Source: an uncultured Paracoccaceae bacterium (GTDB lineage Bacteria > Pseudomonadota > Alphaproteobacteria > Rhodobacterales > Rhodobacteraceae). Taken from it: a stretch of DNA of 64,000 bases. The position numbers and the translations under genes were made by a program. Under the pieces are notes generated by a model. That model did no database searches. It had not been told where the DNA came from and saw only the letters and a list, made by a program, of their open reading frames with translations. This document shows, piece by piece, positions 62,948 through 64,000 of the stretch; positions within the stretch are counted from its first letter, which is position 1; every line of letters starts with the position of its first letter. The stretch lies in NCBI GenBank assembly GCA_947503765.1, contig CANNFA010000002.1, positions 430,501 to 494,500 of the forward strand, in the 5' to 3' direction.

Positions 62948-64000
62948 TCAGGCAGAGCCGCCCACCGTCAGCCCGCCGATCAGCAGCGTCGGCTGGCCCA
63001 CGCCCACCGGCACCCATTGGCCGGCCTTGCCGCAATTGCCGATCCCCGGATCCAGCGCCATGTCGTTTCCGATCGCGCGGATCTGTCTCAACGCGGTCGG
63101 CCCGTCGCCGATCAGCGTCGCGCCCTTTACCGGGGCCCCGATCCGGCCGTCCTTCACGCGATAGGCTTCGGTACAGGAGAACACGAACTTGCCATTGGTG
63201 ATATCGACCTGTCCGCCGCCGAATCCCACGGCATAGATGCCGTCCTTCAACTCGGCCACGATCGCGCCGGGATCGGCGTCGCCGCCCAGCATGTAGGTAT
63301 TCGTCATGCGCGGCATCGGGATATGGGCATAGCTTTCGCGCCGCCCGTTGCCGGTAGGCTCCACCCCCATCAGCCGCGCATTCTGCCGGTCCTGCATGAA
63401 CCCGGTGAGGATCCCGTCCTCGATCAGCACGTTCCTGCCGCTCGGCGTGCCCTCGTCATCGACCGAGAGCGAGCCGCGCCGGTCCGGGATCGTCCCGTCG
63501 TCCAGCACCGTGACGCCGGGCGCGGCGACGCGCTGGCCCATCAGCCCGGCGAAGGCGCTGGTCTTCTTGCGGTTGAAATCGCCCTCCAGCCCGTGGCCGA
63601 CCGCCTCGTGCAGCAGGATGCCGGGCCAGCCGGCGCCAAGCGCGACATCCATCACGCCGGCGGGGGCGGGTTCGGCGCGCAGGTTCACGAGCGCGATTCG
63701 GAGCGCCTCGTGCACGGAGGCCTGCCAATGGGCCGGGTCCACCAGCCCGTCCAGCCCGAACCGCCCGCCGCTGCCGTGCCCGCCGGTCTCGCGGCGGCCG
63801 TTCTCCTCGACGATGACCGACACGTTGAGCCGGGCCATCGGGCGCAGATCGCGCACCGCGCCGCCTTCGGGGCGCAGGATCTCGACCTCCTGGAAGGACG
63901 CGGCCAGCACGGCCGATACCTGCACCACCCGGCGGTCCAGCCCGCGGGCGAAGGCGTCGATCTCGCGCAGCGTGTCGATCTTCATGGGAAAGGCGAAGCC
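62948..64000 (-). CDS. tldD: Metalloprotease TldD (5' end outside the window)
   Basis: The visible ~350 residues are the C-terminal three quarters of Tld[21 protein letters not shown] carries the H-E-x-x-x-H zinc motif, followed by [40 protein letters not shown] and [20 protein letters not shown]. The frame stays open through base 64000, so an in-frame ATG at 63985 is probably internal. TldD works with TldE to clip small peptides such as microcins and CcdA. The 194 bp between it and dprA hold an A/T-rich stretch but no gene. Confidence 0.95.
   Translation of the reverse strand, partial: GFAFPMKIDTLREIDAFARGLDRRVVQVSAVLAASFQEVEILRPEGGAVRDLRPMARLNVSVIVEENGRRETGGHGSGGRFGLDGLVDPAHWQASVHEALRIALVNLRAEPAPAGVMDVALGAGWPGILLHEAVGHGLEGDFNRKKTSAFAGLMGQRVAAPGVTVLDDGTIPDRRGSLSVDDEGTPSGRNVLIEDGILTGFMQDRQNARLMGVEPTGNGRRESYAHIPMPRMTNTYMLGGDADPGAIVAELKDGIYAVGFGGGQVDITNGKFVFSCTEAYRVKDGRIGAPVKGATLIGDGPTALRQIRAIGNDMALDPGIGNCGKAGQWVPVGVGQPTLLIGGLTVGGSA

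Overview
The window is a high-GC chromosomal segment from an alphaproteobacterium, most likely of the Rhodobacteraceae (Roseobacter/Rhodobacter/Paracoccus group). The evidence is the MipZ division-site ATPase, an ATP synthase Fo operon in the order I-a-c-b'-b, the ffh / chorismate mutase / rpsP / rimM / trmD / rplS / rpmE block, a rhizobial-type rhamnose locus, and short dispersed intergenic repeats. I see no tRNA, rRNA, CRISPR array or prophage. Nearly all of the window is ordinary core genome, and the accessory signals are small and local.

Layout. 0-9.2 kb: end of a metal-dependent hydrolase gene, a YebC-family regulator, two exporters, a YcjX / GNAT / YcjF-like operon and ileS. 9.3-20.1 kb: a complete L-rhamnose regulon. 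A leftward operon (DeoR regulator, binding protein, ATPase, two permeases, mutarotase, kinase) diverges from a rightward pair (aldolase-dehydrogenase fusion and isomerase) across a 173-bp region holding an inverted repeat. 20.3-28.6 kb: mipZ, a membrane protein, the ribosomal/SRP block and an ArsR regulator. 28.8-31.4 kb: ATP synthase Fo genes. 31.4-35.0 kb: an anomalous segment with a duplicated inverted terminator, a pair of ~46-bp inverted repeats that resemble small-RNA ends, and between them an 800-codon zinc-ribbon/HTH/DDE-transposase-like gene whose expected acidic residues seem to be replaced. 35.0-41 kb: OmpA-type lipoprotein, Ada-like methyltransferase, nth, a sugar/nucleoside kinase, an M20 deacetylase and ectoine hydrolase. 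41-49 kb: a secretory/envelope cluster (TPR lipoprotein, prepilin peptidase, two Sel1-repeat proteins, a secreted protein and an unusual permease/beta-propeller fusion). 49-51.8 kb: truA, two near-identical tandem Flp pilins and a lytic transglycosylase. 51.8-55.4 kb: a UbiA/HAD fusion, a DprE2-like reductase and a DprE1-like oxidase, together a polyprenyl-phosphoryl-arabinose pathway. 55.7-57.3 kb: a two-subunit CoA-transferase with a low-GC foreign-looking small gene spliced between its subunits. 57.3-64 kb: a ParDE-type toxin-antitoxin, an L,D-transpeptidase, topA, dprA and most of tldD.

The best candidates for something undescribed are the 800-codon transposase-like gene with its flanking inverted repeats (32.1-35.0 kb), the permease-propeller fusion (45.9-49.0 kb), the small coupled orphan gene inside the CoA-transferase operon (56.3-56.55 kb) and a ~117-bp palindromic repeat found twice (22.36 and 55.45 kb). 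All functional calls come from reading the sequence and from memory of the families; no searches were run.
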